Shown: positions 23,811 to 32,890 of the stretch, in pieces
Layout of the letters: each line of letters begins with the position of its first letter
How positions within the stretch are numbered: position 1 is the stretch's first letter
DNA from: Eggerthellaceae bacterium
GTDB lineage: Bacteria; Actinomycetota; Coriobacteriia; Coriobacteriales; Eggerthellaceae
Reading direction: 5' to 3'
Assembly (NCBI GenBank): GCA_910575165.1
Contig: CAJTDS010000006.1
Coordinates: 62,001 to 126,000, forward strand
Length of the DNA stretch: 64,000 nucleotides
Notes under the pieces: generated by a model
What the model saw: the letters and a program-made list of their open reading frames with translations, nothing else
Database searches by the model: none
Told to the model about the DNA's origin: nothing
Position numbers and translations under genes: made by a program

Positions 23811-24944
23811 TCAGGACCTCGCATCGACGCCATAGACTTCAGCGAGAGCCCTCGCGCTGTCCTCCACGGCGAATCCGCTGTCGCGAACGCACGATGAGAC
23901 GTCCGCCCTCGGCAGCGCCGCCTCTTCCAAAACGGCATCCGCCCATGTGTCCAAGGGCGCATCGAGGGAAACGAACGCGATTCGACCCCCTAAATCAGCC
24001 TGGCGAGACACCGTATCGCTCGCAACGCAGGGAAGAGATGCAGCCTGAGCCTCCACGAGCACTACGGGCAACCCTTCGAACAGCGAGGGCATGAGCAGCA
24101 CGTCGAACGCCTGGAGCAGCTCCGCAACGTCGTCCCGAGGTCCAAGGAACTCGACGGCGCCAGCCACGCCCTCCTTCTTCGCGAGGGCCTCAAGCTCACT
24201 GCGCTTCTCTCCGTCGCCGACCAAGAAAAGCTTCGCTCCGGGCTCCCGCGCAACCACGCGCTTCATGACCTCGATTGCAAATCCCAGGTTCTTCTGCGCG
24301 ACCAAGCGCCCGATGCAGGCGATAGCCACATGGCCCCCAGCCCCCAGGCGTTGGCGGACGGACTCCCTCCGCGAACGGTCGAAGCGGTAAGCGTCAAGGT
24401 CTATGCCGTTTTTGAGCAACGTATAGCGTTTACCAGAAACAACGTCTTCGGGAAACAGCCACGCTGCAGCCTCGTCGGAGCACGCGATATAGTGCGTGGC
24501 GACGCGAGACATCCGCTCCTTGTACTTCGCCTGCCTGGCCGGCTCCCCTTCCGCCGCCTCGCAGCTGCTATTATGGGAGTGCACGATTCGTTTGCGAATG
24601 CCAGCCCCTTTTGCGACCATGAGCATCTGGATTCTCGAGGGGGTGTCTGTTTGCAGATGCGCCGCCGCGTAATCCCCTGCCCTCATGACTTTCAGGCTGT
24701 AGAGCAGCTTGAACAGCTTACGGGGGATGCGCTTGGAGCTAGCCTCCCACGCATCGGCCACGGAGAAAACGCGACCCCCCAATGATTCGAGCTCCTTAAG
24801 GTACGTCTCATGGGACGCAGCTGCCGAATCGTCGAGCAGCACGTCGAAGACCACCCCGTACGGACGGACGGCTCGAGCCAGGTTAACCATCATCTGCGAT
24901 GCGCCGTCAATGCCCAAGCCGCATTTCAGCTGAAGAACGCGCAC
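23811..24944 (-). CDS. GT4-family glycosyltransferase
   Basis: A 377-residue GT-B fold glycosyltransferase. The N-terminal domain opens with V-L-Q-L-K-C-G-L-G-I-D-G-A. The C-terminal domain has I-G-R-L-V-A-Q-K-N near residue 215, L-V-G-D-G near 242, and the nucleotide-sugar E-x7-E element in S-L-F-E-G-L-P-V-V-L-V-E-A-Q near 290. Resemblance is to the Wbn/EpsD-like group acting on lipid-linked polysaccharide precursors in the cytoplasm; sugar donor unknown. The GTG at 24944 is preferred because it has an AGGAGG about 7 bp upstream and removes unrelated residues. It is the last gene of the polysaccharide cluster. Confidence 0.88.
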   Translation of the reverse strand: MRVLQLKCGLGIDGASQMMVNLARAVRPYGVVFDVLLDDSAAASHETYLKELESLGGRVFSVADAWEASSKRIPRKLFKLLYSLKVMRAGDYAAAHLQTDTPSRIQMLMVAKGAGIRKRIVHSHNSSCEAAEGEPARQAKYKERMSRVATHYIACSDEAAAWLFPEDVVSGKRYTLLKNGIDLDAYRFDRSRRESVRQRLGAGGHVAIACIGRLVAQKNLGFAIEVMKRVVAREPGAKLFLVGDGEKRSELEALAKKEGVAGAVEFLGPRDDVAELLQAFDVLLMPSLFEGLPVVLVEAQAASLPCVASDTVSRQADLGGRIAFVSLDAPLDTWADAVLEEAALPRADVSSCVRDSGFAVEDSARALAEVYGVDARS

Positions 24945-25014
24945 AGCGCCTCCTCTCTCCCGCTTACACCGACCCCAAAGCCGGCGGAGTTCGGGACAAC
25001 CGAAGATCGAAGCA

Positions 25015-26574
25015 TCAGCGCCCCCTCTTGGGCAAGCGGCCGCCGAGCTTCCCTTGAAGCACACCGACCACGCGGCTGAGAATCTCCTTGAAGCGAGCGT
25101 ACTCGTCCGTTCGGCAATACAGGGCGACCACGCACCCGCCGCTCAGAACTGCCGACACGAGCCCGGCGGCGAGCAGCCCCAGAACGCCTCCCCACGGAAT
25201 CATCGAGCATACCCAAAAGCAGAGACCCGCAATAGCCAAGCCGCTCGCGTAGTACTTCACCGACTGCTTGATATAGGGCATCGGCGATCGGCCGAAACCG
25301 AACTTGTACAGAACGTGAACCTCGATGACGGTAGCGACGCACAGCATGGTGAAGATGCCGGACACGACCACACCGTTCACACCCCAGACGCGCACCAGCA
25401 CGTAAGCAGAGGCGATCATCACGAGCGACTCGATAATCGCCTTGTACCACGACCTCCAAAACAAACCGTACGCCGACGTGAACATCTGCTCCGCAGCCCT
25501 CATGCCCTTCACGAAGAACCACACGGCAAGCAGGATGACCGTCAGGTCGCCGAAAAGGTAGCCCTCTCCAAGCCATAGACCGACAAACCGGTTGGCGCAC
25601 GACAAAAACACGCTCGCACACACCGTGTACAGCACAGCGGCGATGAAGTACGCGCTCCGGAACACGCCGTACTGGCGCTCGACGTCGGTCTGCGAGCTCA
25701 TGTTCCCCACGCTGGCGATAGCGGAGTTGAACACCTTGTCGAGGATACGCCAGAGAGCGTCGACGAGGAGCACGTAGTTGCCGTAGATCGCGATAGCATC
25801 GATACCCACGAACATGCTGACGAACACGCTGCCGATAGGGGCAGCAGCCACGCCCGCGATCTTATGCATGGTCATCGCCGCCACGTTCTTCAGAAGCGGA
25901 ACGAGCTGCTCGCGGGTAAGCTTGGACACCGAGCGCTCTTTCAGGTAAGGGTACTGGGCGTCAGCGAAAGCGGAGATGATGATGTTCTGCACCAGCGTTC
26001 CGGCAATCATGCAGGTCAGGAACAGCAGGTAGTTGCGGGTAAGGACGAGGACCGCCATTTGCACAACGCACATGGCGATCTGGGTGCCGTAGCTGATGAG
26101 CGAGGTGACGTACTGCCGCTGATAGGCGTACAGGAGAAGCCCCTTGTACGAGAAGAAATAGGAAACGGAGGTGTTGGCGACGAAGCACAGGAAGTACACC
26201 TGCAAATAAGGGATATCCGGCGCGTCCTCGATAAGCAGATCCAGGAAGGGGGACATGGCGAATCCGACCACGGCCACCACGATGCCGATCGCCCAATATG
26301 CCCGACGGAACAGGCGCATGAGCGATTTTATCGTCTCCGTATCGTCTTCGGAGATGGGCTTGTACAGGGCGTAGGTGATTGCCGTGCCGATCCCAAGCTC
26401 CGCAAGGCTCAGGATGACAAGCAGATTGGTGAACAGGCTCTCTATGCCCAAATACTCCGTGCTGAGCATTCGGACGAACACGGCACGCGTAACAAAGGTC
26501 ATGACCATGGAGGCCACCTGCCCGCCCCACGCAGCCATGAGGTTGTAAAGCGTGTTCTCGAAGCGCGACGCCAT
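25015..26574 (-). CDS. Wzx/MOP-superfamily polysaccharide flippase
   Basis: A 519-residue membrane protein with about fourteen hydrophobic helices, typical of oligosaccharide flippases: N-terminal R-F-E-N-T-L-Y-N-L, then T-R-A-V-F-V-R-M-L-S-T-E-Y-L-G-I-E-S-L-F near residue 35, found in Gram-positive Wzx proteins. It should flip undecaprenyl-linked repeat units across the membrane. The ATG at 26574 is preferred to 26586 because an AGGGGG lies upstream of it at usable distance (12 bp) while it would touch the earlier ATG. It starts 1 bp beyond the sulfotransferase stop. Confidence 0.88.
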   Translation of the reverse strand: MASRFENTLYNLMAAWGGQVASMVMTFVTRAVFVRMLSTEYLGIESLFTNLLVILSLAELGIGTAITYALYKPISEDDTETIKSLMRLFRRAYWAIGIVVAVVGFAMSPFLDLLIEDAPDIPYLQVYFLCFVANTSVSYFFSYKGLLLYAYQRQYVTSLISYGTQIAMCVVQMAVLVLTRNYLLFLTCMIAGTLVQNIIISAFADAQYPYLKERSVSKLTREQLVPLLKNVAAMTMHKIAGVAAAPIGSVFVSMFVGIDAIAIYGNYVLLVDALWRILDKVFNSAIASVGNMSSQTDVERQYGVFRSAYFIAAVLYTVCASVFLSCANRFVGLWLGEGYLFGDLTVILLAVWFFVKGMRAAEQMFTSAYGLFWRSWYKAIIESLVMIASAYVLVRVWGVNGVVVSGIFTMLCVATVIEVHVLYKFGFGRSPMPYIKQSVKYYASGLAIAGLCFWVCSMIPWGGVLGLLAAGLVSAVLSGGCVVALYCRTDEYARFKEILSRVVGVLQGKLGGRLPKRGR

Positions 26575-26575
26575 G

Positions 26576-27613
26576 TTAGAACGCATCCCCCTGGCTCACG
26601 GAGGCCGCCCGCGAAATATCGCCCGGATACAGGTACTCCGGCAGCAGCCGCTCTATGACGGCGGCCTCCTCGGCATAGCGATCGTTTTCCAGGTAGATTC
26701 CTATATTGCGCAGCGAGCGCTCGGGGACGAACCGCGCGCCCTCCGCGCGTTTCTCTCCAAGGTCCATATCAAGGAACGCCCTGATCTGCCCCATGGTAGT
26801 CTCGTAATCGAACACCAGATCCTCGAAGAAGAACGTGCGTACCCGGGACGGGTCCAGTTCGGGAACCGACTCTCGCATGGCCCGATAATACGTGCAGAAC
26901 ACCTCTGCATCGTACGGGAAGGGAATCTGCTCGTTCTGCCGGCGCCAATAGTACTTGTTAAGAAGGAACACGTCCCTCGGGTCGCGCTGCGATATGAGCA
27001 TCTTCGCATCCGGCATGTACCGCTCGATGCGATTCGCGTTATGAGGGAGCAGGAGCTGGTCGAACACGGCTATGTCCGCCCTCTCGTCCGGCATCGCCAG
27101 CACATCCCCGACAAAGGATCTCGCCGCAGAGAAGAACTGCTCGGAAGAGGGAAACGCCACGGTCATCCGGTCGTCGCATGTGCGCAGAAAGCGCCGACCG
27201 TCGTTGATCTTGAGCTTGCGGATCACCCTTCCCACGAATTTCGAAGTAGCGCTCACAAGCTGATGGTCGTACCAGAACCCCTCGTAGCTGCACAGGGATA
27301 TCTCGTCAATGAACTCGTCGACGCGGTCCATGAACCTTGGGGATACCTTCTGCTTGTAGCCCCCCATGCCCCAGGTAGGATTCTCGTACACGTCCCTCAT
27401 CGCCTGCCGGAAGCTCCTTATCGCCTCGTCGCTGCGCAATGCGTTGTTCGCGAGCAGTAGCTTGTCCTCCAGATCGAACAGGCCGTCAGGCATGTACAGG
27501 AACACGTACTCGAACGAGCCGTTGGGGCACGACACGCGCTCGTGGTCGAGAAGGCAATCGGTAAATGCGGACGACCCTGCGCCCATATAGCTCCCTATGA
27601 CAATCGGCGTCAC
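26576..27613 (-). CDS. Sulfotransferase family protein
   Basis: A 345-residue protein. The 5'-phosphosulfate loop is seen as G-S-Y-M-G-A-G-S-S-A-F near residues 7-17. The 3'-phosphate element is I-S-Q-R-D-P-R-D-V-F near residue 208, and a later F-F-F-E-D-L-V-F-D-Y-E matches the family's third conserved region. It probably transfers sulfate from PAPS to a sugar of the surface polymer, but Stealth-like or other nucleotide-dependent transfer cannot be excluded. The start overlaps the stop of the upstream glycosyltransferase by 4 bp (ATGA), and the flippase follows 1 bp later, so it belongs to the polymer operon. Confidence 0.75.
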   Translation of the reverse strand: MTPIVIGSYMGAGSSAFTDCLLDHERVSCPNGSFEYVFLYMPDGLFDLEDKLLLANNALRSDEAIRSFRQAMRDVYENPTWGMGGYKQKVSPRFMDRVDEFIDEISLCSYEGFWYDHQLVSATSKFVGRVIRKLKINDGRRFLRTCDDRMTVAFPSSEQFFSAARSFVGDVLAMPDERADIAVFDQLLLPHNANRIERYMPDAKMLISQRDPRDVFLLNKYYWRRQNEQIPFPYDAEVFCTYYRAMRESVPELDPSRVRTFFFEDLVFDYETTMGQIRAFLDMDLGEKRAEGARFVPERSLRNIGIYLENDRYAEEAAVIERLLPEYLYPGDISRAASVSQGDAF

Positions 27614-28737
27614 TTGGTACCTCCTAGCACCTCAGAGACGAGCAGCTCGAACGCATCGACGAACGCATCAATGCTCAAGCCGCTCGCGTACCTTTGAAGC
27701 TTCTCACCGTACGAAGCCTCTTCCCTCTTGCCCATCAGGGCAACGAACGCATCACCGGCCTCGGCTTCACCGTCGATGACGATTCCACCGTCGCACGCGC
27801 AGGCCAGCTCCTCCGCAGCCCCCACGGGGGTGGATATGAAGGGAACCCCGAACACGAAGCCCTCCACGAACACGGACTGAAACCCTTCGGAATGGGACAT
27901 GGAGATAACGCAATCAGCCTGCCTGAGAAGGGGGTACGGATTCTCGACGTAGCCGAGGAAGACAACACGGTCCAAGATGCCGAGTCGGTAGGCTTCGGCC
28001 CTCGCGAGCTCCTCCAGGTCCCCTCGCCCGATAAAGCACAGATGGGCGGACGGCGCTTGCGAGACAATGCTGCCGAAGGCCCTCACGACGCTCACGGGGT
28101 CTTTGTTCTCATCCAGCCTCCCGAGGCAGACCACCGCGGGATGCTCCAGGCTAACGCTCGGCTCGCAAGACGCTTCTCGCATGGCCTCCAGAGGAAACCC
28201 GTTGCGAACGATGCGCAGCTTCCCCTTGGCCTCCGGGCAGAGGCGGACAATAGATCGGGCGGTCCTGTCGGCGATGGCGACGACGGCGTCGGCCCTCTCG
28301 TAGGCTTTACGCTGCCATGCGGCCTTAACCGGCTCGTCGTCCAAGCACTCGATGCTCCCATGGTTCCACATGATGGACCGCTCGTTCGGCTTCGCCAGCA
28401 ACGAGGGAATCATGTAGTTGAAGGGGACCACGACATCGTAGCGCTTGGGCGTGCGCACCAAGCGCCTAAGCAACGCCGGGGAAATCGCCGAGACTCTCCT
28501 CAGCGCGCCCCTCCTCAGGCGGGCGAAGGGGTTCGTTGCCGTCTCATCGAATACGGGCGGGAGCACCGTGACCGCCTCAGGTATAGCCTCCCAGGTGCCG
28601 GATTCGTGATGAACCTCCAGAAGGTCGACCTGGTAGCCGCCACGGCTTTCAAGGCCGTTGATCAGGTACGAAAGCACCTTCTCGGCGCCCCCACCCATGC
28701 TGAAGGAATAGACTATGAACAGGACGCGCGTCGTCAT
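27610..28737 (-). CDS. GT4-family glycosyltransferase
   Basis: A 375-residue GT-B glycosyltransferase. It begins with V-L-F-I-V-Y-S-F-S-M-G-G-G-A-E-K-V, the classic GT4 N terminus. C-terminal features are C-L-G-R-L-D-E-N-K-D-P near residue 211, I-G-R-G-D-L near 241 and S-H-S-E-G-F-Q-S-V-F-V-E-G near 285, which holds the E-x7-E pair. It should extend the lipid-linked repeat unit; donor unknown. It lies 4 bp below the Wzz-like gene and overlaps the sulfotransferase gene by 4 bp. Confidence 0.9.
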   Translation of the reverse strand: MTTRVLFIVYSFSMGGGAEKVLSYLINGLESRGGYQVDLLEVHHESGTWEAIPEAVTVLPPVFDETATNPFARLRRGALRRVSAISPALLRRLVRTPKRYDVVVPFNYMIPSLLAKPNERSIMWNHGSIECLDDEPVKAAWQRKAYERADAVVAIADRTARSIVRLCPEAKGKLRIVRNGFPLEAMREASCEPSVSLEHPAVVCLGRLDENKDPVSVVRAFGSIVSQAPSAHLCFIGRGDLEELARAEAYRLGILDRVVFLGYVENPYPLLRQADCVISMSHSEGFQSVFVEGFVFGVPFISTPVGAAEELACACDGGIVIDGEAEAGDAFVALMGKREEASYGEKLQRYASGLSIDAFVDAFELLVSEVLGGTK

Positions 28738-28741
28738 AGCG

Positions 28742-29824
28742 CTAGTTAGCCCTAGGAGATTGCTCGGTAATCAGCAGCGCGCCCGCGCACGGAATCTCCG
28801 ATGCGTTCAACAGGTCCGACACGGTTCCAAGCTGCTTCGTGCCCCCGCTCCCCTGCTCGACAACGAGCAACACAGCATCCACCTTCGACAGGGCAAGCAT
28901 GGCAGAGCCGCCGTCGAGCAGATCGACGGCACATGCCACGCTGAAGCCATCGCAAGCTTCGCCCAAGCAACGGGCCGCAGCCCCCACCTCGTCGGCGAGG
29001 CCCATACCACATACGCCCACGGAGGCAAGCCCATCCCTCTTCGCAAGGGAGCCCAGAATCGTCGCACTACGATAGAAAGCCGTCAGCTGGTCTACCTGGT
29101 CGCGCGGGACGACGTCGAGGACCGGGACGCCGAAGAGCCTGACCACGTCGTTTTTCGAGTGGATTCGGCCATCACGCAGATCCTTGAGCACCGAAACGAG
29201 GATTGCGAGCGCAAGTCCGCAGAACGCTACCACGATCAGCGTTTTGGGGTCGATCAATCGAGGGTCCTGCTTGAACGCAGCATCGTCGAAGTCGTCAACG
29301 CCGTAATCGGCGGCCATGCCCGACACGGTCTTCAGCAGGGGACCCTCGGCAACCTGTATGGTCGAAACGTCCAACTGCTCGTCAACCTGGACAAGCGTCC
29401 TCTCGGCAACCGCCTGGGCGGCAGCCAGGGCCAGTTCGGCGGTCGGAGCCGAAACCTCGGCGTAAATGTAGTGCGAGTAGATGTTGTTCTTCGTCTCGCG
29501 GTTCACCCAGTAAGGCGTGGTGATGGAGACCTCGGACCCGTACTCCTTGCGCACTTCGCCCGCAACCTTCCCGCTCACGATGATTCGCCGGATATCCGAA
29601 GCGAGATAATCCTCGTTCAGCTCGTAGTTGTACTCTTTGACCTCGTCGGATTCATGCCCGTCCACATAGAACGTCACCTCGGCGATATAGGAGGAACCCG
29701 CCTGGCTTCGCAGCGCCTGAAAAGCCGACAGGCCGGCACCGCACAACAGGGCGACGAGGGTAAGCACCACGACGAATCGCGCGTGGCGTTTGATGGACTC
29801 CAGGACAAATATCAGATACGTCAT
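28742..29824 (-). CDS. Wzz/YveK-like polysaccharide co-polymerase with vestigial nucleotide-binding tail
   Basis: A 360-residue chain-length-determinant protein. TM1 is near residues 17-35, a ~155-residue extracytoplasmic region follows, and TM2 is near 195-213. After TM2 come the F-G-V-P-V-L-D-V-V-P segment seen at the start of BY-kinase modules and then a ~90-residue domain shaped like a P-loop BY-kinase (V-D-A-V-L-L-V-V-E-Q-G-S near 318). The Walker A Lys-Ser/Thr is absent (G-V-C-G-M-G-L-A-D instead), so it should be inactive as a kinase. The gene overlaps the polymerase gene by 4 bp. Confidence 0.8.
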   Translation of the reverse strand: MTYLIFVLESIKRHARFVVVLTLVALLCGAGLSAFQALRSQAGSSYIAEVTFYVDGHESDEVKEYNYELNEDYLASDIRRIIVSGKVAGEVRKEYGSEVSITTPYWVNRETKNNIYSHYIYAEVSAPTAELALAAAQAVAERTLVQVDEQLDVSTIQVAEGPLLKTVSGMAADYGVDDFDDAAFKQDPRLIDPKTLIVVAFCGLALAILVSVLKDLRDGRIHSKNDVVRLFGVPVLDVVPRDQVDQLTAFYRSATILGSLAKRDGLASVGVCGMGLADEVGAAARCLGEACDGFSVACAVDLLDGGSAMLALSKVDAVLLVVEQGSGGTKQLGTVSDLLNASEIPCAGALLITEQSPRAN

Positions 29825-31506
29825 CGCAACCTACTCTCTCCAAACGTTTCCACTCTCTTATCGAACCAATGCGGTGAACAGCCTCCCGAACATCGACGCA
29901 GCGCGCAGGGCGGCCGACCCGCGCGGTCGACCATGGCGGTCAGCCTCCCATGAGCCAATGCGTGCAGCACGCAGGCAAAGACCAAGAGACATACCACGAA
30001 AAGCCAGAAGCGCGTCGACCACGCGAAGGAAAGCCACGCCAAAGAGTCGCCTCGCGGCGCCATGTAGATTGAACGCGACGCTAGCACGACGAAGAATGTG
30101 CTTCCCCAGCCGGTTCCGAGCGACCGCGACATCTTCGAGAGCGCAAAGCTGAGGACGAAGCTGAACCCGGCTACCCCCGCATAGCCTCCATCCGCGAACG
30201 ACTCGAGGAGATAGGACGACCCCCATCCCTCCCCGCCGAGATAGTTCGAATGGCTGAAATAGGAGAGCGTATGGGCGTAGAGGTTGCCCGAAAGCGCCAA
30301 TTCCACGCTGTTCGTGTCCGGCAGCTTCTGGCAACCCAGAAATACCTGGCCGACGAACCCCTGCGTTATCGTGTTGATAAGGTCTCCGAACACGAAGAAC
30401 TTGGGGCCGAGCGCCGCGATATCGGGAGCGGCCAGATAACCGTACTGAAGAACCTTGAACGTTACCCCTTGCTTGTAGAGCGCGTCGGCAACCGGGAGAA
30501 GCAGTCCCTGGGCCCCGAAAGACGTTCCGGCGCGAATGTAGTTAAGAGAACCGAGGAAAACCAGGCCGACAGGCAGTGCAACCAGGGAAAAAACAATCAA
30601 GCGCTTGGTTATCCACTGCTCGCCGGACCTACCGGCTGTCACCTGGCGGAACAGATAATAGAACGCCATCAGGAGCACCGCGCCAACGAAGCTGAAACGC
30701 GACCCGATTACCAGGTCGGGAACGGTTAGACCCACGTTGACGACGAGGGCGGCAGTGGCGGGACGCCTGCTGGGAAGTGTCGCCAGAAAAGCGCACAGCG
30801 CATACGAGAACATGCCAGATATGCTCGTCACGAAACTTGAGGAGTAAGCGCTCGTGCTGATGAGGTGATACTCCACGTAAGTACGGCCGGCCATGTACCG
30901 CAGCATCTGGAACGCCTCGATGAGCGAAAACGCCAGACAGACCAGCAGCAGCATCAGAGAGGCCGCACGCAACGCCCTCAACAGCGACGACCGCTCCAGC
31001 CTCTGGAAAACCCCGACGGCCCGCAGCCTCGCGGATGCGAACCGGTGCGATGCCCGACGCTCCGCCCTCCCACCCAGGCCTCGCAGGCTATGCGAGCGGC
31101 CGCAAGAACCTACAGCAACCATGGCGCCGACAAGGAGAGCCACAAGCGAGAGATAGATGACGATAAGGGAGAACAGCGTCGCCTCTTCGCCGTCGGCATA
31201 CCACGCCCCCGTCCCGTAGAATATGCCGATGACAGGCCGCGTAAGCAGAAAGAGGAATATCCCGAAGTAGAGCAGCGTATGGAGCAGCTGATCTCTGATA
31301 TGGCGAATGGTATAGGCAACGTTGAGCGCGAATTGCAGAACAAGCCCCGCTACCATGGGGTAGTAGTCGACGAAAACCCACCCAACCCCAAAGAGGCCGG
31401 CCGCGACAACCGCAAGTGCAAGGGCGGCAGCAAAAAGAGCGTCGCCCACGCGGAAAGAGGGAGGACGCAAAACGCCATCGAGGCGGTTTAGCCTCGCCCG
31501 AATCAC
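29821..31506 (-). CDS. O-antigen-type polysaccharide polymerase (Wzy-like)
   Basis: A 561-residue membrane protein with about twelve hydrophobic segments. A large hydrophilic extracytoplasmic loop near residues 365-430 contains F-F-V-F-G-D-L-I-N-T and N-Y-L-G-G-E-G-W-G-S-S-Y, resembling the O-antigen polymerase Wzy group found in Gram-positive capsule loci. It would join repeat units outside the membrane. The start GTG at 31506 overlaps the previous stop as GTGA. The last 40 residues, past the final helix, are basic and Cys-containing. Confidence 0.78.
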   Translation of the reverse strand: MIRARLNRLDGVLRPPSFRVGDALFAAALALAVVAAGLFGVGWVFVDYYPMVAGLVLQFALNVAYTIRHIRDQLLHTLLYFGIFLFLLTRPVIGIFYGTGAWYADGEEATLFSLIVIYLSLVALLVGAMVAVGSCGRSHSLRGLGGRAERRASHRFASARLRAVGVFQRLERSSLLRALRAASLMLLLVCLAFSLIEAFQMLRYMAGRTYVEYHLISTSAYSSSFVTSISGMFSYALCAFLATLPSRRPATAALVVNVGLTVPDLVIGSRFSFVGAVLLMAFYYLFRQVTAGRSGEQWITKRLIVFSLVALPVGLVFLGSLNYIRAGTSFGAQGLLLPVADALYKQGVTFKVLQYGYLAAPDIAALGPKFFVFGDLINTITQGFVGQVFLGCQKLPDTNSVELALSGNLYAHTLSYFSHSNYLGGEGWGSSYLLESFADGGYAGVAGFSFVLSFALSKMSRSLGTGWGSTFFVVLASRSIYMAPRGDSLAWLSFAWSTRFWLFVVCLLVFACVLHALAHGRLTAMVDRAGRPPCALRRCSGGCSPHWFDKRVETFGESRLR

Positions 31507-32888
31507 CGGTCCACCACCGTCTCGCCGCCGTTGAAGGCCCAGGCGCCCTTCTCAAGCCGGCGCACTCGGCCCTGGTCGAACTGCTCAACCAGCGCAGCCA
31601 CGGCAAGCACCTCGCCCTCGCCTCGGGCGGGAATGCGCTCGGCAGGCTCGGTCGCCGCCAGGTGGGCGAACTCGAACAGCTCGTAGCGCAGGCCCTCCCC
31701 GGCGTAGTCGAAGTAGTATTTCTTCGTGTCGCGCAGATCCTCGTGGCGCACCTCGAAGTACTCGGTCTTCCACCAGGGCGCAGGCACGTACACGTAGCCG
31801 TCGGTGCCGGTGACCACCATATCTCCCTCGGTTTTCATACCCCGGCCCACCCGCAGCGTGGCGCTGGCGGTGCCATAGGCCAGATCGAGCTTCGCCCACG
31901 TGCAGAAATCGTCGTCGAAAGCGCAGGTGAAACGCGCATCCTGGTAGTCGGTGCCCAGAAACGCCATGGCCGGCAGGCACACGGTCGCCCCCATATCGTA
32001 GAAGCTGCCCTCGTAGCGGTCGGCCCGGTTGAGCCCGTCGAACACGTGGGAGAACGACGCGTCCACGTCCTTCACCTCGCCCACGATGCCGTTTTCCAGC
32101 AGCAGCTGCAGGCGTTCGAAAGCCGGGAAGTACGCGGTCTTGAGCGCCTCCATGAGCACGAGGCCCCGTTCGTCGGCCAGCGCGAACAGGTCGCGTCCCT
32201 CGTCCAGGGACAGAAACATCGGCGCCTCGCACAGCACGTGCTTGCCGGCATCCAGGGCGCGGCGGATGAGCCCGGCCCGCTCGTCGATGGGCTCGCAGAT
32301 GTAGACCGCCGTGCACCGCTCGAGCGCATCGGAGAGCGTCTTTGCAACGGGCACGCCCGCAGCCTCGAAGGCGGAGTTGTCGCCAGTCGGGGAGAACCCG
32401 CAGGTCACCTCGACGCCGGCCACATGGCGGCTCTCGCCCGTGAAGCGCTCCATAAGGTATCCCGACCCGATGCAGCAAAGCTCCATTGAAGCGCTGCGCT
32501 CGGCCCGCAGCTCGGTGGAGGACACCCCCTGGGTACGGGGCAGGTACACCACGTCGCAGTAGCGCCCCAGGTGGTCGAAGCGCCCCTCCCAGTCGGATCC
32601 GATGGCGAACACGTCCACGCCGTACTTCTTGATGTCGGCGATCTTCTGGCCCTGGAACTCCTCGGCTATCACCAGATCGGCGATGCCGGCGTCCTGCACG
32701 GCCCGCAGCCGCTCGGAGAAGGGCTGCTCCACGTTGAGCTTGCCTCGGGACTTGTCGAAGGCGTCGGAGGTGACCCCTACGATCAGGTAGTCCCCCAGCT
32801 CCTTCGCACGCTCCATCAGGCGGATATGCCCGTGGTGCAGCAGGTCGTAGGTGCCGTAGGTGATGACGACGCGCTTGCCTCCCCGCAT
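31503..32888 (-). CDS. Fusion of TagD-like cytidylyltransferase and Gfo/Idh/MocA-like domain
   Basis: A 461-residue two-domain protein. Residues 1-135 are a glycerol-3-phosphate-cytidylyltransferase-like domain with T-Y-G-T-Y-D-L-L-H-H-G-H (HxGH at 19-21) and R-T-Q-G-V-S-S-T-E-L (compare RTxGISTT in TagD). Residues from 136 on are a Gfo/Idh/MocA dehydrogenase-like domain: C-I-G-S-G-Y at its start, then C-E-A-P near 222, where active family members have E-K-P. The missing lysine suggests altered or lost oxidoreductase activity. Expected role: activating a polyol phosphate or amino-alcohol phosphate as a CDP adduct for polymer decoration. It is embedded between the aminotransferase (2 bp) and the wzy-like gene (4-bp overlap). 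Confidence 0.82.
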   Translation of the reverse strand: MRGGKRVVITYGTYDLLHHGHIRLMERAKELGDYLIVGVTSDAFDKSRGKLNVEQPFSERLRAVQDAGIADLVIAEEFQGQKIADIKKYGVDVFAIGSDWEGRFDHLGRYCDVVYLPRTQGVSSTELRAERSASMELCCIGSGYLMERFTGESRHVAGVEVTCGFSPTGDNSAFEAAGVPVAKTLSDALERCTAVYICEPIDERAGLIRRALDAGKHVLCEAPMFLSLDEGRDLFALADERGLVLMEALKTAYFPAFERLQLLLENGIVGEVKDVDASFSHVFDGLNRADRYEGSFYDMGATVCLPAMAFLGTDYQDARFTCAFDDDFCTWAKLDLAYGTASATLRVGRGMKTEGDMVVTGTDGYVYVPAPWWKTEYFEVRHEDLRDTKKYYFDYAGEGLRYELFEFAHLAATEPAERIPARGEGEVLAVAALVEQFDQGRVRRLEKGAWAFNGGETVVDR

Positions 32889-32890
32889 GG

